A stretch of 16,253 nucleotides of DNA. It comes from NBML01 sp029939535. GTDB lineage: Bacteria; Desulfobacterota; Desulfobacteria; Desulfobacterales; Desulfobacteraceae. The stretch covers positions 1 through 16,253 of the forward strand of contig JAOZST010000076.1 in assembly GCA_029939535.1 (NCBI GenBank). The letters are read 5' to 3'. Positions 15,819 through 16,253 of the stretch are shown piece after piece. Each line of letters opens with the position of its first letter. Within the stretch, counting starts at the first letter, position 1. Position numbers and translations under genes: made by a program. Below the pieces are notes generated by a model, which did no database searches, was not told the DNA's origin, and saw only the letters and a program-made list of their open reading frames with translations.

Positions 15819-16253
15819 TTGGTTAAAATTAATTTTAACAATAATATTCTTTATCATTCCATAAGGCTGGTTCTTGGTCTTGTTTTTATTTTTGCCAGTA
15901 TGGACAAAATCATTCATCCCCTGGCATTTGCCCAGACTATTTTTAATTACCAGGTATTGACTGATGTATTGATCAATCCGGCAGCTTTGATACTGCCATG
16001 GCTTGAACTATTTATTGGAGGTTGTCTTTTGTTGAATCGATGGATGTCGGGTGCTGCATCCATTGTTGTCATATTAATGAGTATCTTTGTTGGAGTACTT
16101 TTTTTTAATCTTTCCAGGGGACTGGATATAAACTGCGGATGTTTTTCATCAAGCTCCGATGAAACCCCAATGAATGGCTTAACCCTGTTCAGGGATATTT
16201 CTTTTCTTATTCTGGCATCCTGTCTTTTATTTTTAAATTTTTATAAAAAAAAC
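15819..16253 (+). CDS. MauE/DoxX-family redox-associated membrane protein (partial)
   Basis: An open frame of 145 codons runs from a TTG to the window end without a stop, so the gene is cut at its 3' end. The product has four hydrophobic segments and the family's opening RLVLGLVFIFASMDKIIHP (16-34), followed by PWLELFIGGCLL (60-71). A CGC motif (Cys106, Cys108, in DINCGCF) marks the MauE-type group. MauE proteins support disulfide formation or redox maturation in the periplasm. The start is supported by AGAGAGG five bases upstream and lies 27 bases after the rhodanese stop, so the two are probably translated from one mRNA. The role in this locus is inferred; paired with a periplasmic rhodanese it could keep cysteines oxidised or pass electrons to quinone. 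Confidence 0.82.
   Translation, partial: MVKINFNNNILYHSIRLVLGLVFIFASMDKIIHPLAFAQTIFNYQVLTDVLINPAALILPWLELFIGGCLLLNRWMSGAASIVVILMSIFVGVLFFNLSRGLDINCGCFSSSSDETPMNGLTLFRDISFLILASCLLFLNFYKKN

Noticed and set aside
15299..15841. 180-codon minus strand frame opposite the rhodanese gene
   Set aside because: Low-complexity product without motifs; the + strand rhodanese has an intact domain and fits the operon.

Overview
The window looks like chromosomal DNA of an anaerobic Desulfobacterota-type bacterium (Desulfobacterales-like). This is inferred from protein style, moderate and rather low GC, and gene content: a cNMP-binding/patatin protein, a permease with RCK_C domains, and an arsenic locus with small thiol-redox proteins. 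No rRNA, tRNA or CRISPR array is visible, so the taxonomic guess is not firm. Two runs of exactly 100 N (2243-2342 and 3512-3611) mark assembly gaps.

Layout. (1) 113-2071 (-) is a cyclic-nucleotide-binding/patatin phospholipase. (2) 2352-4145 (+) is a DASS/SLC13-type permease with internal RCK_C (TrkA_C) domains, interrupted by a gap. (3) 4165-5799 (-) is a secreted family-5 (peptide/nickel type) ABC solute-binding protein with no transporter partners nearby. (4) 6020-6934 (+) is an HD-GYP-like protein with a strong promoter. It converges on (5) 6944-7498 (-), a zinc-ribbon Nudix hydrolase. (6) 12507-7779 (-) is a two-gene trehalose operon: a HAD-GH65 fusion followed by otsA, with no otsB. 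(7) 12748-16253 is an arsenic-type locus: arsC on the minus strand, diverging from arsR, a CSC-motif permease, a minimal thioredoxin, a membrane-anchored rhodanese and a MauE/DoxX-like membrane protein running off the window end.

How the genes work together. In the trehalose operon, OtsA should make trehalose 6-phosphate. The fused beta-phosphoglucomutase-like and GH65 domains could recycle trehalose or its phosphate by phosphorolysis, or the HAD domain could replace OtsB. In the arsenic locus, ArsR should bind a perfect 11-bp inverted repeat lying on the -10 element of its own promoter, and so control arsR-permease-trx-rhodanese-mauE and possibly arsC. ArsC (CX5R plus a downstream Cys pair) reduces arsenate, and the permease is the likely exporter. 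The thioredoxin, rhodanese and MauE proteins form an unexplained thiol/persulfide arm. This arm is the best candidate here for undescribed biology, possibly handling thiolated arsenic in sulfidic cells.
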